Counted from the stretch's first letter, positions 26,533 through 36,072 are shown. The stretch is 64,000 nt of DNA from Aquibacillus saliphilus (GCF_020404745.1 NZ_JAIZAP010000003.1:62001-126000); one strand, 5' to 3'. Made by a program: numbers and translations. Notes: generated by a model not told the origin, from the sequence alone.

Positions 26533-27720
26533 ATGGTCACTGGCGATGGCGCATATATTAAAAAAATAAATAGAAACTCTATCCTGGGTAAAATTGTTGA
26601 AAATGGCATGATATCCAGAGCGGAATTATCTAAAATCACCGGATTAAACAAAGCAACCATTTCTGTTCAGGTTGCAGATTTATTAGACAAAGAGCTTATT
26701 TATGAAACCCAGCAAGAACATAACGCTGTAGGAAGGCGACCAATTATGCTTTCCCTGAATCGCGAAGCTGGCTGCGTATTAGGTATTGATCTAGATTATA
26801 AACAAATAACCTATACACTATCTGATTTATTAGGATTCCCCTTGATTTCAGATACATATGAACTTGACACCTCAAATTACGATGAGATTCGTGAACTAGT
26901 AGCAAATCACATCAAAAAGTACAAAAGAAAATGTGATGACATGCGCTACGGAATGGTTAACGTAGTAATCGCAATCCATGGCACTGTTGGTAAGGACGAA
27001 ACTATTTTCTTCATTCCCCAACACCAATGGCGCAACAAGGATTTAAAAGCTGACCTTGAAAAAGATTTAGAAATAAGTGTACATATTGAAAATAATGCTA
27101 ACCTTTGCGCATTTGCAGAGAAAATTTTCAAACACCATCATACAGATAATCTATTATGTATCAGCATGTATTCCGGGATAGGTCTTGGAATCATAATGGA
27201 TGGCGAGCTTATTAAAGGTTACCATGGATACGCAGGAGAAATGGGACACATGGTGATTTTCCCTGATGGCAAGCCATGTAAATGTGGAAATAAGGGATGC
27301 TGGGAACTCTACGCATCAGAAAAAAGCTTATTCTCCTTATTATCAAAGCAAATGAATAAAAGTGACATTAGCTATCAAGATATCCAAAACTGGATAAACA
27401 CTAAGGAACCTGAAGTTTGCGAACAAATGCACAGATTTATTAAACACTTATCTATTGGGCTCAATAACATTATTAACTTATATAATCCTGAAACGATTGT
27501 GCTTAACAGTGAAGTATTGCATCTATATCCTAATGCAATTGAAGAAATCAAAACCAATCTAACTTCTTCAGTTAGTCAATACCGTGAGCTAGTAATCTCA
27601 GACCTTGATAAAAATGCATCTGTCATGGGTGCTTGTGCTTTTGGTATCAAAAGCTTCTTAGAAATACCAGAATTAAACTTAGAACTATCTGAAAAGCTTC
27701 TACCACTGGAAACTAAATAA
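26533..27720 (+). CDS. ROK-family transcriptional repressor (XylR-like)
   Basis: 395 residues. The N-terminal winged HTH is at ~13-62 (RNSILGKIVENGMISRAELSKITGLNKATIS), followed by a ROK sugar-kinase-like domain with GIDLDYKQ near residue 84. IENNANLCAFAE is the ROK signature and CKCGNKGCWE (249-258) the zinc site. XylR-type members release DNA when bound to a sugar. It lies between larC1 and uxaC; both larA and uxaC have TTTGTTTAC-type palindromes typical of this family's operators, so it is the likely regulator of a hexuronate or sugar-acid regulon. Confidence 0.88.
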   Translation: MVTGDGAYIKKINRNSILGKIVENGMISRAELSKITGLNKATISVQVADLLDKELIYETQQEHNAVGRRPIMLSLNREAGCVLGIDLDYKQITYTLSDLLGFPLISDTYELDTSNYDEIRELVANHIKKYKRKCDDMRYGMVNVVIAIHGTVGKDETIFFIPQHQWRNKDLKADLEKDLEISVHIENNANLCAFAEKIFKHHHTDNLLCISMYSGIGLGIIMDGELIKGYHGYAGEMGHMVIFPDGKPCKCGNKGCWELYASEKSLFSLLSKQMNKSDISYQDIQNWINTKEPEVCEQMHRFIKHLSIGLNNIINLYNPETIVLNSEVLHLYPNAIEEIKTNLTSSVSQYRELVISDLDKNASVMGACAFGIKSFLEIPELNLELSEKLLPLETK

Positions 27721-27735
27721 GTTAACCTTTTTAAT

Positions 27736-27777
27736 AAAATCCCCCTTGTTAAACAAATAGAGTCAGGGGGATTTTTA
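27736..27777 (+). terminator. Terminator after ROK gene
   Basis: AAAATCCCCCT / AGGGGGATTTTT with a loop of about 20 bases. Confidence 0.8.
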
Positions 27778-27799
27778 TATGGCAACTTTCTACTTGAAG

Positions 27800-27853
27800 T
27801 TACATCCAGTTTGTATGGAAGACTCCCTCTTTGTCTACACGTTGGTACGTACT
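27800..27853 (-). pseudogene. 3' end of a second 6-phosphogluconate dehydrogenase gene
   Basis: Read on the minus strand, the last 17 codons are [17 protein letters not shown]-stop, almost identical to the intact gnd tail ([18 protein letters not shown]). Nothing else of the gene remains. It lies immediately downstream of uxaC on the same strand, so a gnd/gntZ paralogue was probably once part of the uxaC operon. Confidence 0.75.
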
Positions 27854-27910
27854 GATTACCTCTCTCTTTTTAAAAAGTATTATAGCTGACATGATTAAGG
27901 TTAGCGCTCT

Positions 27911-29308
27911 TTAAATAGTAAAATAACGTTCTGCGTTATAATAACAGATGTTTTTCACATAAGTTTCGAGTAGTTCCTTATCATTTGGTACCTTACCTTC
28001 CTCAACCCAAGTACCTATCAAATTACATAGTATTCTTCTGAAATATTCATGACGTGAAAATGAAAGAAAGCTTCTAGAATCCGTTAACATACCAACAAAG
28101 TTACTAATTAAACCAGTATTCGCTAGTGTTTTTAGTTGGTCTTCCATGCCATCAAGATGGTCATTGAACCACCATGCAGTCCCGAATTGAACCTTTCCAG
28201 GTATCTCATCATTTTGGTAATTCCCTGCCATTGCAGCTAACACATTATTATCTCTAGAGTTTAATGAATATAAGATTGTTTTTGGCAATTTACCATTTAC
28301 CTCTAATGCATCTAAAAAGTTGGATAACGGCTCAGCTAGCAGACGATCTCCAATCGAATCAAAACCACTGTCAGGACCAACCTTATGAAACATGCGCGTA
28401 TTATTATTACGAAGTGGGTTTATGTGTAATTGCATTATCCAACCTTTATCTGCATACAGCTCACCTAGCGTTACTAACGTGTATGTTCTAAATTGATCAA
28501 CCTCTTTTTCAGTTAGTTCTTCTCCATTTAAACGTTTTCGAAAGATAGTTGCTACCTCTTCCTTTGTTCCTTCTTGATAGAACATAACATTTATTCCATG
28601 GTCAGAGCTTCGGCAGCCTATTTCGTCAAAATAATCCACTCGATTTGCTAAGGCAGCTAGAAAATCATTGTAACTATCAATAGACCTATTCGCTACTTCT
28701 GTTAACCTTTCTACCCACTCAAGAAAGTCATCTTTTTCAATGTTTAATCCTTTATCAGGTCGGAATGAAGGGGATACTTTCGTTTGGAACGCTTCGTCTC
28801 GAAGTTGAATGTGATACTGTAAGTCATCAGTCGGATCATCGGTTGTACCAACAAAAGCGACCTTATCTTTTTCCAAAATGGATCGAACCGACAATTCAGG
28901 AGTTGCCAATTTACGATTTGCTTCCTCCCAAATAGCTGGTGCAGTTTCCTCATTTAAAACTTCATTAATTCCGAAGTATCTTTTTAGTTCTAGATGAGTC
29001 CAGTGGTATAAAGGATTCCCCATTGTATTAGGAACTGTTTTAGCCCAAGCTAAAAATTTCTCATAGTCACTCTTGTCTCCAGTTATATATTCCTCACTAA
29101 TGCCATTTGCTCTCATCGCTCTCCATTTATAATGGTCACCGGCAAGCCAAATTTCTGATAGGTTGTTATAATTTTTATCCTGTAAAATTTCTTCTTGATT
29201 TAAGTGATTATGATAATCTATGATCGGCAATTTTTTCGCAACGTGGTGGTAAAGATCTTTTGCTGCTTCACTATACAATAAAAAGTCTTCGGTTATAAAA
29301 GTTTTCAT
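27911..29308 (-). CDS. uxaC: Glucuronate (uronate) isomerase
   Basis: 465 residues, normal for UxaC. It isomerises D-glucuronate to D-fructuronate and D-galacturonate to D-tagaturonate. The N-terminal PIIDYHNHLNQEEI (residues ~29-42) carries the amidohydrolase HxH pair; GTTDDPTDDL and MLTDSRSFLSFSRHEYFRR are family signatures. AAAGGGTGA precedes the ATG. The usual partners uxuA, kdgK and kdgA are not in the window; instead a gnd remnant follows and larA/gntK lie nearby. Confidence 0.95.
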   Translation of the reverse strand: MKTFITEDFLLYSEAAKDLYHHVAKKLPIIDYHNHLNQEEILQDKNYNNLSEIWLAGDHYKWRAMRANGISEEYITGDKSDYEKFLAWAKTVPNTMGNPLYHWTHLELKRYFGINEVLNEETAPAIWEEANRKLATPELSVRSILEKDKVAFVGTTDDPTDDLQYHIQLRDEAFQTKVSPSFRPDKGLNIEKDDFLEWVERLTEVANRSIDSYNDFLAALANRVDYFDEIGCRSSDHGINVMFYQEGTKEEVATIFRKRLNGEELTEKEVDQFRTYTLVTLGELYADKGWIMQLHINPLRNNNTRMFHKVGPDSGFDSIGDRLLAEPLSNFLDALEVNGKLPKTILYSLNSRDNNVLAAMAGNYQNDEIPGKVQFGTAWWFNDHLDGMEDQLKTLANTGLISNFVGMLTDSRSFLSFSRHEYFRRILCNLIGTWVEEGKVPNDKELLETYVKNICYYNAERYFTI

Positions 29309-29378
29309 CGTTTATTCACCCTTTGCAATAGATCTTTTAAGACGTAATCTTAGTTTTCATTTTTATACATTTAATTAT

Positions 29379-29395
29379 TTTGTTTACCAAACAAA
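29379..29395. promoter_or_regulatory. ROK/XylR-type operator upstream of uxaC
   Basis: TTTGTTTACCAAACAAA, differing by one base from the core of the larA palindrome at 23581. It lies 71 bp before the uxaC start, so both units are likely controlled by one regulator. Confidence 0.65.
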
Positions 29396-29572
29396 CAATT
29401 ACATATAATATGATATAGGTAAACGTTTTATCTTTCAAGTATATTAGCAGAAATAAATTCTGATTAGTCTTATGGAGTAGATATGATTCATTTCGATGGT
29501 TACAATTACTCAAATTCCTATATAGTAAAAATCTAAGCAGCTAATCTGAATAAAAAGTGTCCCTCCATAAAG

Positions 29573-29625
29573 CAAAAATTGGCGGGAATGAATCCGGTTC
29601 AATACCGTATTCATTCCCGCCAATT
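29573..29625 (-). terminator. Terminator after dus
   Basis: A 17-bp stem including GGCGGGAATGAAT / ATTCATTCCCGCC; on the minus strand it is followed by TTTTT. Confidence 0.85.
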
Positions 29626-29690
29626 AACTGCTTAATATACATCTATCTTTTTAGGGGTCGCATCAACGCTTTTACCTTGTTGGAGCATTT

Positions 29691-30677
29691 CTACTGTTCC
29701 CCCGTCACCTCGACATTCTTTAACTCAAAGTTATCGAGCAATGCACGCACTTCATCTGTTGATTCTGTATCCATCAATTGATTTCTTAACTCACCTGCAC
29801 CTCGAAATCCACGAACATAGATCTTAAAAAAACGACGAAGCGGTTTAAATAGACGAGGTTCAAATTCCTTGGAATAGCGATCGTGTAAGTCAAGATGCAA
29901 CCTTAAGAGATCCAGCAATTCCTTACTACTAGGCTCTTTCGCCTGTTTTTCAAAGGCAAATGGATTTGTGAAAATACCACGACCAATCATCACACCATCC
30001 ACACCGTACTTGCGAACGAGTTCAAGGCCTGTTTGACGATCAGGTATATCCCCATTAATCGTTAAAAGTGTATCTGGTGCCACCTTATCACGAAGTTTCT
30101 TAATCTCTGGAATCAGTTCCCAATGGGCATCCACCTTACTCATTTCTTTTTTTGTACGAAGATGAATAGAAAGATTAACGATATCTTGTTCCAATAAGTG
30201 TTTAAGCCAGTCGTGCCATTCCTCTACATCTGTGTAACCAAGTCTTGTTTTCACACTAACAGGTAATCCTCCTGCTTTTGCTGCTTGTATTAGCTCTGCG
30301 GCAACTTCTGGACGACGGATAAGACCGCATCCCTTCCCATTTGCTGCTACATTCTGCACAGGACAACCCATATTGATATCCACACCGCGAAAACCTTCTT
30401 CCGCCATTCCAATACTCATTTGCCTGAAGTATTCGGGTTTATCTCCCCATATATGAGCCACCATCGGTTGTTCATCTTCAGTAAAAGTCAAACGTCCACG
30501 CACACTTTGGTGCCCCTGTGGGTGACAATAACTCTCTGTGTTTGTAAACTCTGTAAAAAATACATCAGGTCTAGCTGCCGTACTTACTACATGGCGGAAA
30601 ACAACATCCGTCACATCTTCCATTGGTGCTAATATAAAAAATGGTCGTGGTAAATCACGCCAAAAATTATCTACCAT
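29691..30677 (-). CDS. dus: tRNA-dihydrouridine synthase
   Basis: 328 residues from the ATG at 30677; longer in-frame starts exist, but family members begin at about this M[11 protein letters not shown]. FMN-dependent Dus enzymes reduce uridine in t[13 protein letters not shown] opens the TIM barrel, [19 protein letters not shown] holds the catalytic cysteine (GKGCG), and ...[14 protein letters not shown] is the phosphate-binding end. Monocistronic with its own terminator. Confidence 0.9.
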   Translation of the reverse strand: MVDNFWRDLPRPFFILAPMEDVTDVVFRHVVSTAARPDVFFTEFTNTESYCHPQGHQSVRGRLTFTEDEQPMVAHIWGDKPEYFRQMSIGMAEEGFRGVDINMGCPVQNVAANGKGCGLIRRPEVAAELIQAAKAGGLPVSVKTRLGYTDVEEWHDWLKHLLEQDIVNLSIHLRTKKEMSKVDAHWELIPEIKKLRDKVAPDTLLTINGDIPDRQTGLELVRKYGVDGVMIGRGIFTNPFAFEKQAKEPSSKELLDLLRLHLDLHDRYSKEFEPRLFKPLRRFFKIYVRGFRGAGELRNQLMDTESTDEVRALLDNFELKNVEVTGEQ

Positions 30678-30970
30678 ATTCAATTCAAATCCTCTCATTA
30701 TGGGATACCACCCAAAATTAAAAAGCAAAAAGCCCCTGCTTCTTTAACACTTATACCATGGATAAGTACTTTATATCAAACGGATTATAAATGGTTATTT
30801 TTACAAGGGCTGTACACCCGAAATAAACTCTTCCGAATACTCCAGCTCAAATCCTCATTTCAGCTTGGAGTTAGAATATAGTTTTCCGAGCGAACCCCAA
30901 ATTTTACACTTTCTTGGTTCAAAAATGTCGTTTGTGAACTAATTAGCAGGACAAGGTTGTGAACACAAAA
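30678..30970. other. Intergenic region upstream of dus
   Basis: No gene seen. Start-proximal in-frame codons of dus extend to 30728 but are judged untranslated. Confidence 0.4.
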
Positions 30971-31013
30971 AGACCCCAAATTCGCAAAATTTTATTTTAA
31001 CGAATTTGGGGTC
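30971..31013 (-). terminator. Isolated terminator-like hairpin
   Basis: GACCCCAAATTCG / CGAATTTGGGGTC with a loop of about 15 bases, followed by TTTTT on the minus strand. No convincing gene lies upstream of it on that strand (31014-31435), so it may end a small RNA or be a relic. Confidence 0.5.
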
Positions 31014-31435
31014 GAATAGCAACTATTTATTTTAACCGATAATAATAACTTTCTCCGTCCTCCTAAAAATATGTGGATACAAACAATCTATCTATGGTAT
31101 ATAATATCCAGCACCTAGTTTAGCTTTTAGTGCTCCATAAATACTGTGATTGTATTCCTGTACTAAAATACAAATCTATCTTGATTGTGAAGGATCGTCT
31201 TATATTTACTTTTTTGCTAATAAAAGTTGTCTCTCGAACTTTTTTCATAGTACTTACTCTATTAGGCGGGACACAGTGACATGGTAGTCTTCTCAAACTT
31301 TCATTAACACAATAATGGTAAATACTTCGAGAAAATAAATTAGGTTTATCTACAAATGTAAACAAAAGTTGATATTAAATTTATGTTTCATTGGTAAGAT
31401 CATCATCGAGAGATTATATAGGGGGTTCTATTTTG
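31014..31435. other. Intergenic region upstream of MMPL gene
   Basis: A/T-rich. An 81-codon minus-strand frame at 31120-31365 has no RBS and unlikely composition. The promoter of the MMPL gene must lie here. Confidence 0.4.
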
Positions 31436-33553
31436 AGAAAAATAATACATTCAATAACAGATTGGGTTTCAACTAAACGTGGAATGTGGATTACGATTAT
31501 CGCTTGGCTCGTTCTGATGGTAGGTTTAAGTGCGGGACCAAGGATTGGCGATTATAAAGTAACTAATTTTCAATCGCTTCCAGATGAAGCACAATCTATC
31601 TTAGCTGAGAAAAAAACAGAAGAGATATTTCCAAATGAGCAAGGGACACCAGGAATCCTTGTATTTCATAATGAAAATGGCAACATAAATACCGATGAGG
31701 TCACACAAATACTAAATGGAATAGTAGCAGAGGATATTAAAGGAATTGAGACTATCCTTGATATAAGCGCACTTCCACCTCAAGCGTTAACGGGTCTTAT
31801 TTCTGAGGATGGTTCAACGATAATTGCTCCGATGGAATTAGAGAAGGGGCTTGGCAATAGTGAGTATTCCGAGATCAATGACAAGGCTTCTGAGATAGGT
31901 AATACTATTGCAGATAAGTTTGAAAATATGTCCTTTTATATCACTGGTCCAGCAGGAATCGCTGGGGACACAGTCAAGTTATTTGAACAAGCGGACTTTG
32001 TGTTATTACTTTCAACTATAGTTATTATTTTAGTATTACTTATAGCGATTTACCGTTCACCTTTACTTGCATTCATACCTCTTCTAGCAACAGCTATTGT
32101 CTATCAGGTCGTGAATCAAAGTGTTGCATTACTAGGGGCAGGCGGGTTAGAAATCAATAACTCAACAACCTCCATAATGAGTATTTTACTTTTTGCTGCA
32201 GTGATTGACTATTCACTATTTGTATTCTCTCGTTATCGTGAGGAGCTTAACAAAGAGGAAAGTAAATATGAAGCGATGAAACTTGCAATGCGTGCAACTG
32301 GAGAACCTGTATTTTTCGCTGGAGGAACGGTGTTAGCAGCAATGCTAGTCTTATTCTTTGCTGATTTTCGTGATTATCAAAATTTCGCTCCTATTTTCGG
32401 ACTTGCCATGTTCTTCATCATAATAGCGTCTATCACATTGGTACCAGCTTTATTTACGCTATTTGGTCGTAAAGCATTTTGGCCGAAAGTTCCAAAGTTT
32501 GGCCAAGAAAAAAATGTAAAACATGGAATTTGGGGACCTATTGCTAAGTTTGTGGTGAACAAGCCTGGTTTATCCGGAGGAATTATTGGTATTTTCCTTT
32601 TAATTACTGCTTTTAATGTGTTTAATCTTGATTTTGAATTTGATACTGTCAAAAAGTTTCCTGAGGATTTACCTTCTCGAGTGGGCTATGAAATTGTAGA
32701 GGCAAAATATGACAAAGGGGAACTAGCACCTACAACATTGTTAATCGAAAGTGATGAAGCTTTAGTAGAAGAAGACGTAACTGCTATCACAGGAAAACTA
32801 CAAGAACATAATGAAATTTCATCTGTACGATTGACTGCACAATCTGAAGACTCTAAGGCTCTAAAGCTTAGTGTTGTGTTAGCGATAAATCCATATTCTA
32901 CAGAAGCTATGGATATTATTAAAGATTTACGTGAAGATACACCAAACCTATTAAAGGACGCTTCTATATCCACAGAAGCATACTTTAGCGGAGTGACTGC
33001 AAAGCTAGTAGATGAACGAGATGTGAATAACAAGGATATTTTTACCATTGTAGTACTTGAAACATTACTAATACTAATTCTGTTATTCGTCCTTACTCGT
33101 TCTATTAAAATGCCTATTTATATGATGGCGACCATTTTACTTTCCTATGTATCTGCTTTGGGTCTTGGCATTTTTCTAGTTGATTTCTTGTTTGATTATG
33201 AAGCAATAAGTACTCGAGTACCTGTCTACGCTTTTATCTTCTTAGTGGCTTTAGGTATCGATTATAATATTATCCTTGCCTCTAGATTCATGGAAGAGCG
33301 GAAGACGCATCGTGTTAAAGATGCTCTTGAAATTGCAATCCGAAATACCGGTGGTGTCATATCATCTGCGGGTATCATTCTAGCGGCAACTTTTGCAGCG
33401 TTGACTACGATGCCAATTGCTGACCTTTTCGTATTTGGATTTATCGTTGCCATTGGAATCTTAATTGATACTTTCCTAGTTAGGGGTATGCTTCTACCAG
33501 CTTTAATACTACTATTTGAAAAAGACAAGCAAGTCTCGCATAATAGACAGTAA
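31436..33553 (+). CDS. MMPL-family (RND superfamily) transporter
   Basis: 705 residues from a TTG start with GGGGG upstream; the frame is open 15 codons further. Two repeats, each a membrane helix, an extracytoplasmic domain and five to six helices: residues ~17-360 and ~375-700. MMPL signatures include FAAVIDYSLFVFSRYREE and FLVALGIDYNIILASRFMEE, with an Asp in the proton-relay helix. Such proteins export lipids, siderophores, peptides or drugs. A two-component system follows directly, probably controlling it. Confidence 0.88.
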   Translation, partial: RKIIHSITDWVSTKRGMWITIIAWLVLMVGLSAGPRIGDYKVTNFQSLPDEAQSILAEKKTEEIFPNEQGTPGILVFHNENGNINTDEVTQILNGIVAEDIKGIETILDISALPPQALTGLISEDGSTIIAPMELEKGLGNSEYSEINDKASEIGNTIADKFENMSFYITGPAGIAGDTVKLFEQADFVLLLSTIVIILVLLIAIYRSPLLAFIPLLATAIVYQVVNQSVALLGAGGLEINNSTTSIMSILLFAAVIDYSLFVFSRYREELNKEESKYEAMKLAMRATGEPVFFAGGTVLAAMLVLFFADFRDYQNFAPIFGLAMFFIIIASITLVPALFTLFGRKAFWPKVPKFGQEKNVKHGIWGPIAKFVVNKPGLSGGIIGIFLLITAFNVFNLDFEFDTVKKFPEDLPSRVGYEIVEAKYDKGELAPTTLLIESDEALVEEDVTAITGKLQEHNEISSVRLTAQSEDSKALKLSVVLAINPYSTEAMDIIKDLREDTPNLLKDASISTEAYFSGVTAKLVDERDVNNKDIFTIVVLETLLILILLFVLTRSIKMPIYMMATILLSYVSALGLGIFLVDFLFDYEAISTRVPVYAFIFLVALGIDYNIILASRFMEERKTHRVKDALEIAIRNTGGVISSAGIILAATFAALTTMPIADLFVFGFIVAIGILIDTFLVRGMLLPALILLFEKDKQVSHNRQ

Positions 33554-33605
33554 AAAAGAATACAAAGGACTTCCTTTGTATGCTCCCTTTTAGGAGGTTC
33601 TTATA

Positions 33606-34277
33606 ATGAAGATTCTTGTTGTAGATGATGATGTCTATATTCAACAGCTTGTATCTATTCACTTAAGCCGAGAAGGTTATCAAGTATATAGAGCTAATCA
33701 TGCTGAAGAAGCCTTGGATATGTTGGAAGAAAAATCATTTGATTTAGCAATTGTCGATGTGATGATGCCAGGAATGGATGGATTTGAATTGACAAAGATA
33801 TTATCAATGGACTTCGATATCCCCGTTATACTGCTGACTGCCAAAGGTCAGATTGGTGATAAAGAACAAGGCTTCTTAGCAGGTTCTGACGACTATATCG
33901 TTAAGCCATTTGAGGTAAAGGAACTCCTATTTCGTGTTGCTGTTGTTTTACGGCGTGTCGAACGTGCCATGGAAACGGTCATAAAAGTAGGAAATCTCAC
34001 GATAGATCGAAAAAACTTTGAATTGATAATCAATCAAGAAACAGTCCTTCCACCGCTAAAGGAATTTGAATTATTAAGTTTATTAGCTTCACGCGTAAAC
34101 AAGATTACACCTAGAGCCTTTTTAGTTGAACAAGGATGGGGAGTTGATTATGAAGGTGGAGAACAGACTCTTAATACGCATATAAACCGAATCCGAGAGC
34201 GTTTAAAAAAACACGATGCAACTGTGGAAATTCAAACAGTTCGAGGGATTGGCTATAAGCTTGAGGTTAACAAATGA
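33606..34277 (+). CDS. OmpR-family response regulator (HssR-like)
   Basis: 223 residues. Receiver with acidic DDD at 7-9, phospho-acceptor Asp51 in VDVMMPGMDGF and Lys100 in DDYIVKPFEVKE; winged-helix DNA-binding domain from ~125 to 222. DYEGGEQTLNTHINRIRERLK and ETVRGIGYK-like ends (here QTVRGIGYK) resemble HssR, the haem-stress regulator of staphylococci. AGGAGG precedes ATG. It overlaps the kinase gene by ATGA. Confidence 0.9.
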   Translation: MKILVVDDDVYIQQLVSIHLSREGYQVYRANHAEEALDMLEEKSFDLAIVDVMMPGMDGFELTKILSMDFDIPVILLTAKGQIGDKEQGFLAGSDDYIVKPFEVKELLFRVAVVLRRVERAMETVIKVGNLTIDRKNFELIINQETVLPPLKEFELLSLLASRVNKITPRAFLVEQGWGVDYEGGEQTLNTHINRIRERLKKHDATVEIQTVRGIGYKLEVNK

Positions 34278-35671
34278 GAACACTATACCGAAAATTCATT
34301 GTTGCAACACTATCAATCTTAATAATAAGTGTCACGGTTGGGATAATATTCGCCAATTTTATTTACATGTCTTCAACCAAACAAAAGATTGATCAGCAAA
34401 ACGTAGAGATCGCCCAAACAATTACATCAAACCTTGAGAGTATGCATTCGGATCGTTCTTCCTTAGAGCCTTTCTTAGAATCGATTGGCAATCTTGGGTA
34501 TCAAATATATGTAATTAACGAATCCGGGCAAGATGCTTATTTTGGCAAACCTTTTACAAAGACAGAGCTTCCTAAAAGTGCCGAGAAGGTACTCTTGGAC
34601 AAAGAAATCTACCATGGTATGAGCCACTTTTCTCATAAGTTTTTAATGATGGGGCACTTCTCAAATGATGTCAAGAATACGGTAGGTGTACCGTTCACCA
34701 TGGGCGGGGAGCAATACGGTTTGTTCTTACGTCCCAATAATAAACTGCTTTTTTCTGATATTCATATGATTTTAGCATGGTTTTTTGTTGCTGTTACAGT
34801 TGTTAGCATTAGTGGGGTAATCCTATTTGCAAAGCATCTCATCCAGCCGATTACAAAGTTAACGGAAGCGACCAGAGAGATTACGCGCGAGAATTTTCTT
34901 TATCCGTTAGAGATTGATCGTAAAGATGAGCTTGGACAATTAGCAGAAAGCTTTAACAACATGCAGTGGCAGTTACAGCATAATGATGAAGCTCGAAAAT
35001 CCTTTATCAATAATGTGTCACATGACTTTCAATCTCCACTAATGAATATTCAGGGATATGCGGAGCTTCTACTATCACAAAATGTAGATGAACAGGAGGT
35101 AAAAGAGTACCTACAAATTATTGATCATGAATCAAAGCGACTTTCCAATCTAACCAGGCAGCTATTGTTATTAACCTCCCTTGATCAGAAAGCGTATCCG
35201 ATCATGATTTCAGAGGTGCAATTTGACGAACAAATAAAACAAACCATCCGTAGGTATCAATGGCGACTACAGGAAAAGGAAATTGAAGTTTCTTATAAAC
35301 TGGAACCTATTCGGGTGAAGGTTGATGCCGAACTTATGAGCAACGTCTGGGACAACTTGATAACGAATGCGATAAAGTATAATGCTCATGGGGGGAGTAT
35401 TTGGATAAGCTTATCTAAAAGTGAAGGCATCATCACTATCATGGTGAAAGATTCCGGAATCGGTATGTCTAAGGAAGCCGTCACCCAAATTTTCGACCGT
35501 TTTTATCGTGTAGATTCATCTAGAAAAAGTGACGGTACAGGGTTAGGCTTATCGATTGTTAAACAAATTATTGACTTACATGGAGGAGAAATCAAGGTTG
35601 ATAGCAAGGTTGGCGAGGGAACAACCTTCAAAATCTTACTCCCAAATATATATAGAAAATTGGAGGATTAA
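34274..35671 (+). CDS. Sensor histidine kinase (HssS-like)
   Basis: 465 residues. Membrane helices at ~8-32 and ~163-187 flank an extracytoplasmic sensor of about 130 residues; HAMP ~188-240; H-box VSHDFQSPLMNIQGY with His250; N-box WDNLITNAIKYN; G-boxes DSGIGMS and GTGLGLSIV. Translationally coupled to the regulator. The signal is not evident; similarity of the pair to HssRS is suggestive only. Confidence 0.9.
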   Translation: MRTLYRKFIVATLSILIISVTVGIIFANFIYMSSTKQKIDQQNVEIAQTITSNLESMHSDRSSLEPFLESIGNLGYQIYVINESGQDAYFGKPFTKTELPKSAEKVLLDKEIYHGMSHFSHKFLMMGHFSNDVKNTVGVPFTMGGEQYGLFLRPNNKLLFSDIHMILAWFFVAVTVVSISGVILFAKHLIQPITKLTEATREITRENFLYPLEIDRKDELGQLAESFNNMQWQLQHNDEARKSFINNVSHDFQSPLMNIQGYAELLLSQNVDEQEVKEYLQIIDHESKRLSNLTRQLLLLTSLDQKAYPIMISEVQFDEQIKQTIRRYQWRLQEKEIEVSYKLEPIRVKVDAELMSNVWDNLITNAIKYNAHGGSIWISLSKSEGIITIMVKDSGIGMSKEAVTQIFDRFYRVDSSRKSDGTGLGLSIVKQIIDLHGGEIKVDSKVGEGTTFKILLPNIYRKLED

Positions 35672-35676
35672 CTATT

Positions 35677-36072
35677 ATGGAACAAACTTGGAGTATAAGG
35701 CTCATTCGGTTTTCAGCGATATTCGGAATAATCGGTACTTTTATTGGTTCTCAAATGTCGGGGAGTATGGATTATTCCTTGAGACCCATCCATGCTCATA
35801 TTCTATTAGTAGGGTGGTTATCCGTATTTGCTTGGGGAATTTTTTATAAGGTATATAAGATTAAATATAAAAGGCTTGTAACTATTCACAGTATCCTAGG
35901 AATGGTGGGTGCAGCAGGATTGACCTTAGGAATGTGGATGTACAATATCAATCCATTCAATCTTAATGAAACCTTTGTAATGGTGTTCTTTATCGTCGGT
36001 GGAAGCTTACTTTTACTAGCTTTCTTATTATTTGTGTTTATCACCTTTCTTGTTGATAAACAGGAAAATTAA
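35677..36072 (+). CDS. Small four-helix membrane protein, COX1-like fragment
   Basis: 131 residues, four predicted membrane helices. The second begins RPIHAHILLVGWLSVFAWG, with two histidines placed like those in haem-copper oxidase subunit I and related short membrane proteins. It follows the kinase gene by 5 bp with GGAGG before the ATG, so it is probably part of the same transcript. A haem or copper link would fit the HssRS-like regulators, but this is inference. Confidence 0.6.
   Translation: MEQTWSIRLIRFSAIFGIIGTFIGSQMSGSMDYSLRPIHAHILLVGWLSVFAWGIFYKVYKIKYKRLVTIHSILGMVGAAGLTLGMWMYNINPFNLNETFVMVFFIVGGSLLLLAFLLFVFITFLVDKQEN

Noticed and set aside
29410-29440. cre site upstream of uxaC (GGTAAACGTTTTAT)
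   Set aside because: Three mismatches to the consensus, including both end positions on one side.
31120-31365. 81-codon minus-strand frame
   Set aside because: No ribosome binding site, unlikely residue composition and no family resemblance.
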